A DNA stretch of 64,000 nucleotides from Planctomycetaceae bacterium (GTDB lineage: Bacteria; Planctomycetota; Planctomycetia; Pirellulales; Pirellulaceae): the NCBI GenBank assembly GCA_020638995.1, contig JACKHM010000001.1, forward strand, positions 496,001-560,000, in the 5' to 3' direction. The notes below the pieces were generated by a model. The model did not search any database and was not told the origin of the DNA. It saw only the letters and a program-made list of their open reading frames with translations. Position 1 is the first letter of the stretch. Each line of letters starts with the position of its first letter. This document shows positions 1 to 8,574 of the stretch, piece by piece. The translations under genes were made by a program, and so were the position numbers.

Positions 1-48
1 TTGAAACTTGGCTTGCAATCACGACGAATCATCACGTGACCCTTGTTT

Positions 49-645
49 CTAGGCAGCTCGCCACCGCTGCCTGAGCTTCATTTTGGCCGCTGTAATCTGC
101 AACAATAAAGTCGGATCTAATTCGGATACCAGCAGTTGCCTTAGCTTTTTGCGACTCCAAGATTCGCGAACCTCAACCTTCCCAAGTTCAGAAATGATTT
201 CAAGAAGTTCGTGTGTCCACAAGAATTCAGAAATCGCGGCACCACACTTATGCTCATTTGTACTAGGTTCGCGTTCTATGACGAATTCGGAGAGCTTGTT
301 CGTCGGGACCACCCAGAATCCCCAATGTTCCGGTAGCATTCTCTTCGCGGAGGCAACGTGCTTTTCTGCTACGACGAGAGTTGAGTAGTGGAATACTCGA
401 TCGTAGAAGTCGACTTGTTTTGATAGACGGCTCAGCGTGTCATTTTGGGACTTTATTTCGTAGCCGGAAATCGTATCACTAACCCACGCAAGGTCGGCGC
501 GCGCGGAGTGGCCGCAAATCGGTAGCTCGTCCACAAGCAATTCGCCAGCCTGAACGCTGACGAAATCCCTAATTCTTAGTTTGATATCTGATTCGTACAT
601 TTCTGGCAGATGAATACAAGAAACATCCGTTTCGTTAAACATCAT
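49..645 (-). CDS. sce7726-like predicted PD-(D/E)XK nuclease
   Basis: The protein has 198 residues. The central stretch around residues 40-75 (SARADLAWV, then GYEIKSQNDT) has the spacing of a PD-(D/E)XK fold: an Asp in a beta strand, then an E-I-K motif on the next strand, then a helix. This matches my memory of the sce7726 family, which is found in phages and genomic islands and whose role is not settled. The start is the first of two consecutive ATG codons. It points away from the rest of the island and shares no operon with its neighbours. A single-domain nuclease of this size could be a lone restriction-type enzyme or a repair nuclease. The family call is from memory and only fairly sure; the nuclease fold is an inference from the motif. 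Confidence 0.6.
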   Translation of the reverse strand: MMFNETDVSCIHLPEMYESDIKLRIRDFVSVQAGELLVDELPICGHSARADLAWVSDTISGYEIKSQNDTLSRLSKQVDFYDRVFHYSTLVVAEKHVASAKRMLPEHWGFWVVPTNKLSEFVIEREPSTNEHKCGAAISEFLWTHELLEIISELGKVEVRESWSRKKLRQLLVSELDPTLLLQITAAKMKLRQRWRAA

Positions 646-752
646 CTATCTCACAAATCGCGGAGATTCTGCTAGCAGGCCACGGATTGCTACTATGCAG
701 GATCCGTTACCGATGGTGCAGTCCACCGACCTGCGCCGAATATCCGATCACT

Positions 753-1028
753 ATGGCGACTTTCGACGTTTTTGACGAACGGCACTGCGAGTCGTGTTGC
801 ACACTCGAATCATTCGCTGAGGCACTGGCCGAGATTGAACGGCGGTGTTCGATTCCGTGGGATGAGCCGCCGAACCGCGCCCCGTGCAAGAGTTGGATGT
901 CGTGCGGACGTAAATACGAGATTCGCGAGTACGCGTCGCCATCTTCAGCGGAACTGTTGCGTGTGACCAAAGTCTGCGACATCGACGCGACGGGCATTCA
1001 ATGGCTTTTTGACGACACGCAGTCCTGA
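753..1028 (+). CDS. small hypothetical protein
   Basis: This 91-residue frame starts at the first ATG (MATFDVFDERHC) and contains several Cys residues (CESCC near the start, CKSWMSC in the middle). The frame is open further upstream only through a TTG codon, and no clear Shine-Dalgarno sequence precedes the chosen ATG. I do not recognise the family. It is divergent from the sce7726-like gene and convergent with the small membrane protein that follows. It is plausible as a gene because of its composition and its placement between two other genes. Confidence 0.4.
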   Translation: MATFDVFDERHCESCCTLESFAEALAEIERRCSIPWDEPPNRAPCKSWMSCGRKYEIREYASPSSAELLRVTKVCDIDATGIQWLFDDTQS

Positions 1029-1084
1029 TTCACAATTCCAGGGCGTGCCAAGGCCGACTTCATTTGCGGACCTCGGCAGGTCGC

Positions 1085-1354
1085 TTAAGCAGCATTGAGC
1101 AGCAATGTCGTCCAAATCATTGACGCGGCTAAGACAGCGACACCGAATACTCGTGTGTGTTGTAAAACAAACTCGTCGATGTCGACACGGCGGTCAGCGA
1201 TTGGGACGCTTGGTCTTGTTTCGATCCATCGACCCCAGAAGCGAGCATTTGTCATAAATCGATCCGGGTTGAGTGTTGCGGTCATGCCGCAGACGATGGT
1301 GCTCGACAATGCGAAGATTCCGAGATAGAGGAACGCCGTCATGCTCTTCTCCAT
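1085..1354 (-). CDS. small two-helix membrane protein
   Basis: The product has 89 residues with one hydrophobic helix near the N-terminus (about residues 5-25) and a second near the C-terminus (about 68-88), joined by a charged loop. I do not recognise a named family. It ends before the GC-rich spacer at 1029-1084 and its start lies just before the long non-coding stretch that precedes the Ku/tns operon. It probably belongs to the flanking DNA rather than to the transposon, but that is only inferred from position and direction. Confidence 0.5.
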   Translation of the reverse strand: MEKSMTAFLYLGIFALSSTIVCGMTATLNPDRFMTNARFWGRWIETRPSVPIADRRVDIDEFVLQHTRVFGVAVLAASMIWTTLLLNAA

Positions 1355-1776
1355 TAATCGTCAATAATTGCCGCCCAGCAGACTTGTGTGGGTACACAAG
1401 CGGCCCATCTGAAAGATAGGTCACGTGACGACAAAGTCAAAAGGGCAATAATTCTCACCGGAAGCGGTGTGTCCTGCGGGACATTATTTGCCTCACGTAG
1501 CTTGCCCCAGCGAAGCATACCTGGCGTCGATGAATCGACAACGTCCACGCCACGTTCGAGAAAACGGGGAGGGGAAGGTCACATCCCCCAAGTTCACTTC
1601 ATCGCGGAACAGCCTGCGAAGCATTTCTATCTGTCAACAGATTTGTTGTCTCCGTGAATCTAAATAACGGGCGAAAACACGGCAGAATTAGATGTAAAGC
1701 GTTAGCTCGCCGAACCTCTCTTGGTGAGCCGAATTGAGCCATTCACACACTACGCATCTTAGCTATCGGGCTCCTC
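1355..1776. other. non-coding stretch, candidate Tn7-like element end
   Basis: No convincing gene lies here. Three short related words occur within 140 bases: GTCAATAATTGCCGCC at 1360-1375, an inverted relative at 1443-1459, and GGGACATTATTTGCCTCAC at 1478-1496; all share a core close to ATTATTGCC. A short palindrome with arms CTTGTGT/ACACAAG sits at 1383-1400. In Tn7-like elements the end next to tnsA carries several TnsB-binding repeats beginning with TGT, so this is the expected place for such an end. The repeats are short and imperfect, I could not find a partner end elsewhere in the window, and the exact boundary is not established. Confidence 0.25.
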
Positions 1777-1792
1777 GTGCGCATATGCGCAC
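1777..1792. promoter_or_regulatory. perfect palindrome upstream of ku, candidate operator
   Basis: GTGCGCATATGCGCAC is a perfect 16-bp inverted repeat located 60 bases before the Ku start codon, where a repressor or activator of the Ku/tns operon would be expected to bind. Its function is inferred from position and symmetry only. Confidence 0.35.
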
Positions 1793-1851
1793 TTGCCTGT
1801 ACAACGACGACTCGCGTTACAGCGGTACTTTTATGTGAAAGGAACTTGTCA

Positions 1852-2682
1852 GTGATACGAACACGAAGCAAAGTAGCGTCGGAAGAGCCGCATGAACGGC
1901 CTCGTCCGGGTAGGGCAAGTTGGTGCGGAGAATTGAAGTTCGGTTCCCTGCTCGTGCCTGTGAAGGCGTATGCGACAATTCAGAACTCGAACGGCACTCA
2001 ACTCTGCCAGATACATGTTGGCTGTGGAGCCAGGATTGAGCAACCGAGGCGATGCCCGAAGCACGGCGTCCTCGAACCGGATCAGATTGGAAAAGCGTTT
2101 CTCTACTCGCAAAGCCAATTGGTCGAACTAACCCCCGCGGACCTGCAATCGCTAACACCGGTAGACGACAAGACAATCGTTCTGGAACGCTTCTTCGATT
2201 GCGAGTCACTCGATCTCGTCCTACTCGCCGGACGAAGTCTTCAACTCGCGCCAAGCCATGCTGCAGCAACGGGATTGTACGCTGCCGCCGTATGTGGACT
2301 GACAAAGACTCGCAAGTGGGCACTTGGACACGTCGTCTTCTCCGGCAAGCGCCAGCTCGTCGTAGTTCGACCAGAATCGCATCGGTTGTTACTGCATACG
2401 CTGCATGATCCGCGACAACTGCACGCATCGGTTTCGCTCACAAGTGACGAGAACACTGCACCACTGAACATCGTGAAACGCCTCTGCGAGAGCATTAAAC
2501 GTAACGCCGGGAAAATCGAGTGGAACGATCTCGGGGATGATACGCAACAGCGACTCGCGGCGATCGTCGACGCACGCGTATGTGGCAATCAGCGAGCGAA
2601 CGGACGCGTGCCTCGGTCAATGAAGTCGTCACAAAACAGCTCACGAAGCCGGCAGAATAGCCGTGCCGCGAGAGCCGCATGA
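1852..2682 (+). CDS. ku: Ku-family DNA end-binding protein
   Basis: The 276-residue product has the bacterial Ku core: an N-terminal SWCGELKFGSLLVPVKAY strand pair corresponding to the usual trp-x-gly-x-ile-x-phe-gly start, then a CQIHVGCGARIE segment, CPKHG, and the GKAFLYSQSQLVELTPADL region that matches the conserved GYEY...VVLTxEDL block of Ku. The Ser/Arg-rich basic tail after about residue 245 resembles the variable C-termini of bacterial Ku. Ku rings bind double-strand DNA ends and recruit LigD for end joining. The GTG start is chosen because AAAGGA lies 9 bases upstream; an earlier in-frame GTG at 1777 sits inside a palindrome. The stop overlaps the tnsA start (ATGA), so the two are translationally coupled. 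No ligD is present in the window. Confidence 0.85.
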   Translation: MIRTRSKVASEEPHERPRPGRASWCGELKFGSLLVPVKAYATIQNSNGTQLCQIHVGCGARIEQPRRCPKHGVLEPDQIGKAFLYSQSQLVELTPADLQSLTPVDDKTIVLERFFDCESLDLVLLAGRSLQLAPSHAAATGLYAAAVCGLTKTRKWALGHVVFSGKRQLVVVRPESHRLLLHTLHDPRQLHASVSLTSDENTAPLNIVKRLCESIKRNAGKIEWNDLGDDTQQRLAAIVDARVCGNQRANGRVPRSMKSSQNSSRSRQNSRAARAA

Positions 2683-3500
2683 TGACAGGTCACGACAAAC
2701 AACAATTCACCTCAGTACCCGAATCGACGCTCTCCACCTTTAAGCTGCGGCGGCGTACTCCCGGATCGTTTGTGCTTGTTGCATGCCCACAGATCGGTCG
2801 GTCCTTGAGATGCCAAGGACAGCTTGAGGCAGCCGCAGCAGTGGTACTGGCAGGTTGTCCCGAAGTGAAAACTGTCCAAGAGCAACCGTTAAAGATCTGG
2901 TACTCATGGCAGGAGACGTCGGATGGACTCGACATTCAGATTCTCAGGCATCCACCGCAAAAACCTTCTCCGTCGCCGGCGTCGACTGGCATTAGCTACG
3001 TCCTACCCGACTTCCTGGTTGAGTTATGCGATGGGAGCATTCACCTTGTTGAGGTCAAACCGTCGCACCGTACTGTAAGGCCCTTGGTGCAACGGAAGCT
3101 TGCCGTCTCGCGCAAGCACGCAGCAGATCAGGGCTGGGGGTTTCACATTGCGACTGAGAACGAACTTCTCGCCGGTCCGCTCGTGCGAAATCTAAGGTTA
3201 CTGACTCGCTATCGCTCGGTCCAAACTGACGCGCAGATTCTGACATCCTTGGAGTCCCGCGTTTGTTACGAAGGAGCAACGTTGGCAGACCTGTCAGATA
3301 GTCATGATGTGCGGATGGCGGCGGCAGCAGTTCGGCTTCACATCTTCCACTTGCTTGCCGTCGGTCGGCTGAGTTTCGATCCTCGCGCACATCCGCTCGA
3401 TGACGACACGATGATCTTTCCCGGAGGTGTTATCACATGGAACCCGTTCGACTCGGTGTGGGCACCGAATGGTTGCTCGACGGGCGGGCCTTCCGTATAG
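2679..3500 (+). CDS. tnsA: TnsA-like transposon endonuclease
   Basis: TnsA cuts the 5' ends of Tn7-like elements during cut-and-paste transposition. The 273-residue product has the expected PD-(D/E)XK catalytic set: Glu50 in CQGQLEAAAA, Asp111 in SYVLPDFLVE and the E-V-K triad at 125-127 in HLVEVKPS. The following segment (residues about 135-245) resembles the C-terminal winged-helix region used for TnsC contact. Length fits the family. The start overlaps the Ku stop and the end overlaps tnsB by 64 nt, so ku, tnsA and tnsB are tightly coupled. The presence of TnsA implies cut-and-paste movement rather than the copy-in style of elements lacking it. Confidence 0.9.
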   Translation: MMTGHDKQQFTSVPESTLSTFKLRRRTPGSFVLVACPQIGRSLRCQGQLEAAAAVVLAGCPEVKTVQEQPLKIWYSWQETSDGLDIQILRHPPQKPSPSPASTGISYVLPDFLVELCDGSIHLVEVKPSHRTVRPLVQRKLAVSRKHAADQGWGFHIATENELLAGPLVRNLRLLTRYRSVQTDAQILTSLESRVCYEGATLADLSDSHDVRMAAAAVRLHIFHLLAVGRLSFDPRAHPLDDDTMIFPGGVITWNPFDSVWAPNGCSTGGPSV

Positions 3501-5482
3501 TCCGCCACGGTTCACACGACGAGTTCATTGCTGAGGACGCAAAGTTTTGTAAACAGCAGGCGTTTGCCAAGTCAGAAATCCTGTCTTTGTACGCAGAAGG
3601 GAGATTGACATTCGCGATCGCCAACTCCGGCACCGCAGAGCAGGGTTCAGCCACGGCAGCACCACCAACGATTCACGACTTGACGGAGGATCAGCAGCGG
3701 GAGTTACAGCGACGATGGAAGGCACTCTCTCCGCTGATCGAGCCCGACCGGATACCAACACAACACGAGTTTCAGGAGCGATCTGATCAACTGTTGGCAG
3801 AGGGCATACGGGTCTCCCCTCGAAGTTTGCGTCGTTGGTGGAAGGCTTATCAACGAGCTGGCAAGAATCGCCTGGCTTTACTTCCCAAGACGTCAAGCAG
3901 CGGCGGGCGAGGACGACATCGGCGACACAGTTGGCTAGAGCGTTATCCTCGACTGAAACAACTCGTCGAGGAAGCTATTCAAAACGTCTACCTAACCAAA
4001 GCTCGCCGCCCTATCTCGGCGGTTACTCGCCGCGTTCTTGAAGATCTACAACGGCTCAATGCACGTATGGTCGCCGAGCACGCGTTGCCGATTCCTAAGG
4101 AAGCGACGCTGGCTCGAGCCATCTCACGCCGGATTGGTCAACTCGATCCGTGGGAAGTCGATCGCGCACGGTGGGGACGGCAGATCGCAGATCGTCGGCA
4201 CGCGCCGACGTCACCACAACGACTGGCTCGACGAATCCTGGAGCGGGTCGAGGTAGATCACACACCGCTCAAGGTGGTAGTTGGCACTGAGGCTGGACCA
4301 ATTGGACAACCCACGCTGACCGTTCTGATCGACTACTACAGTCGCATGATCACCGGCTTCTGCCTAAGTTTCGAACCTCCTTCCTACGCCGTTCTCATGG
4401 AAGCCCTGAGGCAGGCGATTCTGCCAAAGACATACGTCTCCGCTCGTTACCCGAGGGTAACAGGATCCTGGCCGTGTTACGGCGTACCCGAAAAGCTCGT
4501 CTGTGACCGCGGTGCGGATCTCACCAGCAAAGACCTGGAGCACGCGGCGTTTCAGCTGGGGATGGAACTCGACTTTAATCCGCCGCGCACGCCACACTTC
4601 AAGGGTGCAGTGGAAGCGTTCTTTGGTGGCTTAAACGATCAGCTGTCTGCATCACTCCCCGGTCGCACTTTTCGTAGCTGGGAACGCCGTGGAGACTACA
4701 ATCCAGACGACGGACCGTTACTGACCTACGATGCACTGCTGGAGATCGTTCACATCCACTTGGTCGATGTCTATGCTGCGAGTAAACATCCAACGGCGGC
4801 ACGGACTCGGCTCGCGATGTGGCAAGATGGTGCCCAGGAATTTCCTCCTTCGCTTCCAGCATCTCCCGACGAACTCATCGTCCTGCTGTCCAAACGTGTC
4901 GAACGCACATTGTTGACTCGCGGACTAGAACTCGGCGGCATGTTCTATACAAGTGACGAGTTGATGGCTCTACGATCCGCACTGGCGGCCAACAACATTC
5001 AGACGAACCGGCTGCAAGTTCGGTACAACCCATGGAACCTAGGCGAGGTGTGGGCGCTCAATCCACTGAATCATGGCTACATCAAAGCGACGGCAGTCGA
5101 TTCGGCAATGAAGGGCATGACGCAGTTTCAGTGGAATGTCCTAAAGCGCGCGGTACGCGAACGGTTCGATGATCCAAGCCATCTGATGAGTCTGGCCGCT
5201 GGTCGCAATGCCATCCAGGAAGTTGCCGAACAGGCAATGACGAAACCGTCTCGCAAACGTCGCGTCCGTGCCGCCCGGTTTCTTCAGGAGTCGCCAAGCG
5301 AGCGGAACAGCGTCGCAGAAATGGATTCGGTAGCGTCAACAGTCTGCAATGAGGATCACAACACGCAACTGACAGTTCCACCAGCGAGAGCATTGCCTGA
5401 CGACATTACAGACATGGTCGCGACCGCTGACATCGACCCGAACGACTTGGATGTTGACGATTGGGATGTCGCCTCGGATTAG
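3437..5482 (+). CDS. tnsB: TnsB-like DDE transposase
   Basis: The 681-residue protein is a Mu/TnsB-type DDE transposase that joins the 3' transposon ends to target DNA. A helix-turn-helix region (about 85-235, with RSLRRWWKAYQRAG) precedes the RNase H-like core. Catalytic residues read as Asp274 (VEVDHTPL), Asp357 (LVCDRGADL) and Glu393 (FKGAVEAFFGGLN). A beta-barrel and an acidic C-terminal tail follow; in Tn7 relatives the tail recruits TnsC. It overlaps both tnsA and the longest possible tnsC frame. All three catalytic acids are present, so the enzyme is probably functional. It would bind the repeats expected in the end region upstream of ku. Confidence 0.93.
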   Translation: MEPVRLGVGTEWLLDGRAFRIVRHGSHDEFIAEDAKFCKQQAFAKSEILSLYAEGRLTFAIANSGTAEQGSATAAPPTIHDLTEDQQRELQRRWKALSPLIEPDRIPTQHEFQERSDQLLAEGIRVSPRSLRRWWKAYQRAGKNRLALLPKTSSSGGRGRHRRHSWLERYPRLKQLVEEAIQNVYLTKARRPISAVTRRVLEDLQRLNARMVAEHALPIPKEATLARAISRRIGQLDPWEVDRARWGRQIADRRHAPTSPQRLARRILERVEVDHTPLKVVVGTEAGPIGQPTLTVLIDYYSRMITGFCLSFEPPSYAVLMEALRQAILPKTYVSARYPRVTGSWPCYGVPEKLVCDRGADLTSKDLEHAAFQLGMELDFNPPRTPHFKGAVEAFFGGLNDQLSASLPGRTFRSWERRGDYNPDDGPLLTYDALLEIVHIHLVDVYAASKHPTAARTRLAMWQDGAQEFPPSLPASPDELIVLLSKRVERTLLTRGLELGGMFYTSDELMALRSALAANNIQTNRLQVRYNPWNLGEVWALNPLNHGYIKATAVDSAMKGMTQFQWNVLKRAVRERFDDPSHLMSLAAGRNAIQEVAEQAMTKPSRKRRVRAARFLQESPSERNSVAEMDSVASTVCNEDHNTQLTVPPARALPDDITDMVATADIDPNDLDVDDWDVASD

Positions 5483-5525
5483 CACCGCGTCGAAAAGCAA
5501 ACCAAGCAAGCAAGGGAGAGTGATC

Positions 5526-6584
5526 ATGTCTCGTGAAACAGTTTCCGGCAAGTCGCAAGACCGCAGTAATTGGCACCAAACACCTATCGAAGAACGAATC
5601 GTCCTGGCAAACAAGCTACTCGTGCTGCACCCACGCTTTCGTGAAGCAGTCGCTTTATTGAAACGATGCCACGAGAGTCCGGCGAGGAGTGGGGAGCCTT
5701 TGTGTGGTGCGATTCTAGGGGCGTCGGGTGTTGGCAAGACGAGCGTCGTCGATCACTACGCTCGCTTGCATCCGAGGGAAGAAACCGAGACGGCGACACG
5801 ACAACCGGTCCTCCGAGTCACGTTGCAGCCAGACGCGACACCGAAGGGGATTGCCGCCGACATCCTGCTCGCTCTCGAAGATCCTGCTTGGTGTAACGGC
5901 ACGGTGCAAACGCTTACCAATCGTGCGGTCAAGCTTCTCAAACGCTGCGATGTCCAACTGATTGTACTCGATGAGTTCCATCACTTGTTTGACCTGGATC
6001 GCCTGAAGGTGATGACGAAGGCGGCGCAGTGGCTCAAAGTCCTGATCGTGAACACGCGAATTCCAATTGTCGTTTGCGGTATGCCGGAAGCCGAGCACGT
6101 TCTACGAGCCGAGCACACCGAACGACGCTTTAAGGAACGGCTGACACTCCACTGCTTTGATTGGCGAACCAACCTGGGGCGTCGCGAATTCTGTGGGATG
6201 CTCAAGAAGCTCGACGATTCGTTGCCGCTTGCCCAAGCGTCCGGTCTTGCCGAACAGGATCTCGCGGGCCGGTTCTACCTAGGAAGCCGCGGCGTTCCCG
6301 ATTATCTGATGACTCTCATCCGAGGTGGGCTGGCCGAGGCCCTGATGCGTGGAAACGAACGAATCGAGCAGGCCGATCTCGCGCGTGTCTACGAGACGAA
6401 GCTATCTCAGCAGCGCGTCTTGGGAGAGCAAACCAATCCGTTCATTGGCCAACTCGACAAGTCTGCATTGGACCGCGTTCAAGCTGCCGACAAACATCGA
6501 TCTGCTGGCGTCGGCCTCACACCGCGATCTGCTAGCCGACGTCAACGCAGATCCACCGTTGGTGAGCTACTTGGAGGGAGATGA
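5526..6584 (+). CDS. tnsC: TnsC/TniB-like AAA+ transposition regulator
   Basis: TnsC is the ATPase that links the target selector to the transposase. The 352-residue product has a Walker A motif GASGVGKT at residues 65-72 and a Walker B segment LIVLDEF at 145-151 followed by HHLF, typical of the TnsC/TniB family. The ATG at 5526 is chosen because AAGGGAGAG lies directly upstream; an in-frame earlier start at 5451 would overlap tnsB by 32 nt. The end overlaps tniQ by 4 nt (ATGA type). Length is closer to compact TniB/TnsC proteins than to the longer Tn7 TnsC. Confidence 0.9.
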   Translation: MSRETVSGKSQDRSNWHQTPIEERIVLANKLLVLHPRFREAVALLKRCHESPARSGEPLCGAILGASGVGKTSVVDHYARLHPREETETATRQPVLRVTLQPDATPKGIAADILLALEDPAWCNGTVQTLTNRAVKLLKRCDVQLIVLDEFHHLFDLDRLKVMTKAAQWLKVLIVNTRIPIVVCGMPEAEHVLRAEHTERRFKERLTLHCFDWRTNLGRREFCGMLKKLDDSLPLAQASGLAEQDLAGRFYLGSRGVPDYLMTLIRGGLAEALMRGNERIEQADLARVYETKLSQQRVLGEQTNPFIGQLDKSALDRVQAADKHRSAGVGLTPRSASRRQRRSTVGELLGGR

Positions 6585-7918
6585 TGGACGTACTTCAACC
6601 ACTTCCCGCTCGTGAAATCCTCTTACCAGGAGAAAGCTTGGCCAGCTTCCTGGGACGCACATCCGAGGCCATGGGATATGAAAGCGTTGGACGCCTGCTG
6701 GGACTGATACCCGATCGCACGGACATGGCTGCCAACGTAAATCAGTTGGCACCAGGCGTGGCGATTGAGGCGTTGTCGTATCGACTCAAGAGGTCGCCAG
6801 AAGCGTTGCTTGATATGACCGTTCACCGTTTCGCGTCCCTGCTAGTGCTCTCGGAGGCCGGGAACAGCCCGGCGAGTGTTTGCGACCGGAAGACGATTCT
6901 GCGGTATTTTTCCGCGAGCTCTCCGATCTGCCCACAATGTTTGAGCGAGGATGTTACACCCTATGATCGGCTGTACTGGTCGCTTCGTCCGCTACCGCTT
7001 TGCACGCAACACGCGATCATCCTGATTGCTCAATGCCCAGCTTGCAGGCGTCGATTGCGACCGACTCGCGATCATCGGATCAAGTGCCGGTGTGGGCTAG
7101 ATCTCCGCAAAGCGGATGCCGCGCCCAGCGGTGCTACAGCGAGCAAGCTTGTCCACCAGGCAGAAGCATGGCTGCGTGACCAGCGGTCTCCGCTGTGCGG
7201 GATGTCCACTGCGGCGTGCTTCTGGTGGGTCGACCGGTTGGCAAAGGCGGTGAGCGAGACTGCCACTTGGCTAGAGTACAGCAGTCACGAACTACGCATC
7301 AGTGCTGATTGCTCGACCGAGTCACTCGCCTGGCTGGCGGCTCTCGACATCCTAACGAACTGGCCCGATCGCTTAGAAGACTTCCTCGAAGAGTCTCAAC
7401 GAATACCGAAGCACAAAGAGACGCCCCCGGGCGTCGCGCGCGCCTTCAGAAAGCTACTTCAGCCAGCGGTGCATCTAGAAAGGTTAGGCTTCTCTGCTCC
7501 TGCAGACGCTCTACGAAGCTATGTTCTCCGTCGCTATCCGACTGGTCACCGAAGTAAAAAGGACGGCCTGTTTCAATCCACGAAATCCGGCGAGGTAAAA
7601 ATACGTCCGTGGGTTACGCCAGCCACCGCTGCTGACACGCTCAAGTTGCCATACGGTACAGTCGTCGAGCTAATTGAACGCGGCGTTCTCGCGGGCACCG
7701 TTGGCGAAACTGTCCTTGGCGGCCGTTCGGTCGGGCTCGTATCAAGAGACTCCATCATTGAACTCAAACGTGCGCTAACATCGGCAACGGTTCCAAGGGA
7801 ATCGCCGCAAGGGCTGGGCCTCAGCGGGCAGAGCGTAATCGATCTGATCCAGGCAACTAAAGTCACGACACATTCAGCTGATAGGAGCACCGTGCTTGAG
7901 CCATCAACCCGATTCTAG
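6581..7918 (+). CDS. tniQ: TniQ-family target selector
   Basis: The 445-residue protein begins with the TniQ signature (LLPGESLASFLGRTSEAMGY) and carries a zinc-binding cluster at about residues 112-173 (CPQC...CTQHA...CPAC...CRCG). The C-terminal 100 residues contain a helix-turn-helix of the excisionase/MerR type (ATAADTLKLPYGTVVELIERG). TniQ/TnsD proteins recognise the attachment site or partner with other targeting modules. It is the only target selector I see: there is no TnsE, no second TniQ and no CRISPR array, so a sequence-specific attachment site is the simplest expectation. The 3' end overlaps the next gene by 23 nt, which ties the tns operon to the ubiquitin-like cassette. Confidence 0.88.
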   Translation: MMDVLQPLPAREILLPGESLASFLGRTSEAMGYESVGRLLGLIPDRTDMAANVNQLAPGVAIEALSYRLKRSPEALLDMTVHRFASLLVLSEAGNSPASVCDRKTILRYFSASSPICPQCLSEDVTPYDRLYWSLRPLPLCTQHAIILIAQCPACRRRLRPTRDHRIKCRCGLDLRKADAAPSGATASKLVHQAEAWLRDQRSPLCGMSTAACFWWVDRLAKAVSETATWLEYSSHELRISADCSTESLAWLAALDILTNWPDRLEDFLEESQRIPKHKETPPGVARAFRKLLQPAVHLERLGFSAPADALRSYVLRRYPTGHRSKKDGLFQSTKSGEVKIRPWVTPATAADTLKLPYGTVVELIERGVLAGTVGETVLGGRSVGLVSRDSIIELKRALTSATVPRESPQGLGLSGQSVIDLIQATKVTTHSADRSTVLEPSTRF

Positions 7919-8276
7919 TGACAAGCCCGACTCGTCGTCGGAGCATCGACGCCATCCCCTACCAATAACCATCGTGCCAGGAATGCAAGTCGTCGACATG
8001 ACTGGTTTTGTCGCCGGTACGATCGGCGGTTTCACGCAAGCATTCTGCATCTACAACATCGAATCGCACGACAACTTGTCCGTTGCGAATTGGCGAGATG
8101 TGGCAATAGGTCCCGTTTGTCCGGCAGAGCCCTTGTTGCCGACGGACGTCACGGAGAACGATCGCCGCAATGCGAGTGCCACCGTGCTGCGCGAACTGCT
8201 GTCGCTCAAACAATTTGGCCTCAGCCCAATGCAAACGGCGATCTACGACGAGCTGATCGAATACTTGTGTGGCTGA
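7896..8276 (+). CDS. hypothetical protein with PRC-barrel-like start
   Basis: The 126-residue product begins inside tniQ (23-nt overlap). After a polar N-terminus it contains IVPGMQVVDMTGFVAGTIGGF, which resembles the first strands of a PRC-barrel or DUF2171 fold, and ends with a helical segment (LRELLSLKQFGLSPMQTAIYDELIEYL). I do not recognise a precise family. Its tight overlap with tniQ and its direction make it the first gene of the cassette linking transposition and the ubiquitin-like genes. Confidence 0.6.
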   Translation: MSHQPDSSDKPDSSSEHRRHPLPITIVPGMQVVDMTGFVAGTIGGFTQAFCIYNIESHDNLSVANWRDVAIGPVCPAEPLLPTDVTENDRRNASATVLRELLSLKQFGLSPMQTAIYDELIEYLCG

Positions 8277-8379
8277 GTTGAGCCGCATCATTCGCCAAAC
8301 CGAGCTGCTTGCGTGCCTTGAGTCGTTCGCGTGTCGGCGACGATTGCAATACCACTCTCACTGAACAAGGACAACTCTT

Positions 8380-8574
8380 TTGAACATTTACCTTGTGGTG
8401 GCCTGCATGTCGCTGGCCATCGTGCTTGCGGTGATCGCCCTGATACGTGAAGCACGACTGCGGCGCGCACTGCAAGCCCTTCTTCGTCGTTTGTTACTCC
8501 ATTGGAAAATCCATGATCAAGCACCGACTGACACTGCTGACTCTGACCGCCAGCGCGCTGATCGGCGGTTGTAG
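8380..8574 (+). CDS. small single-pass membrane protein
   Basis: A TTG start preceded by AAGGA at about 10 bases gives a 64-residue protein with one hydrophobic helix (about residues 4-22) followed by a basic stretch (REARLRRALQALLRRLL) and a polar tail. It overlaps the next gene by 62 nt in another frame. The topology (short outside, basic inside) suggests a membrane anchor. The family is not recognised. The overlap and rare start make this somewhat uncertain. Confidence 0.45.
   Translation: MNIYLVVACMSLAIVLAVIALIREARLRRALQALLRRLLLHWKIHDQAPTDTADSDRQRADRRL

Noticed and set aside
1388..1657. 89-codon plus-strand open frame in the region before ku
   Set aside because: There is no ribosome site, no recognisable domain, and the region carries repeats and palindromes instead.
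1817..2428. 203-codon minus-strand open frame
   Set aside because: It is antisense to the Ku gene, which has convincing family motifs and a ribosome site.
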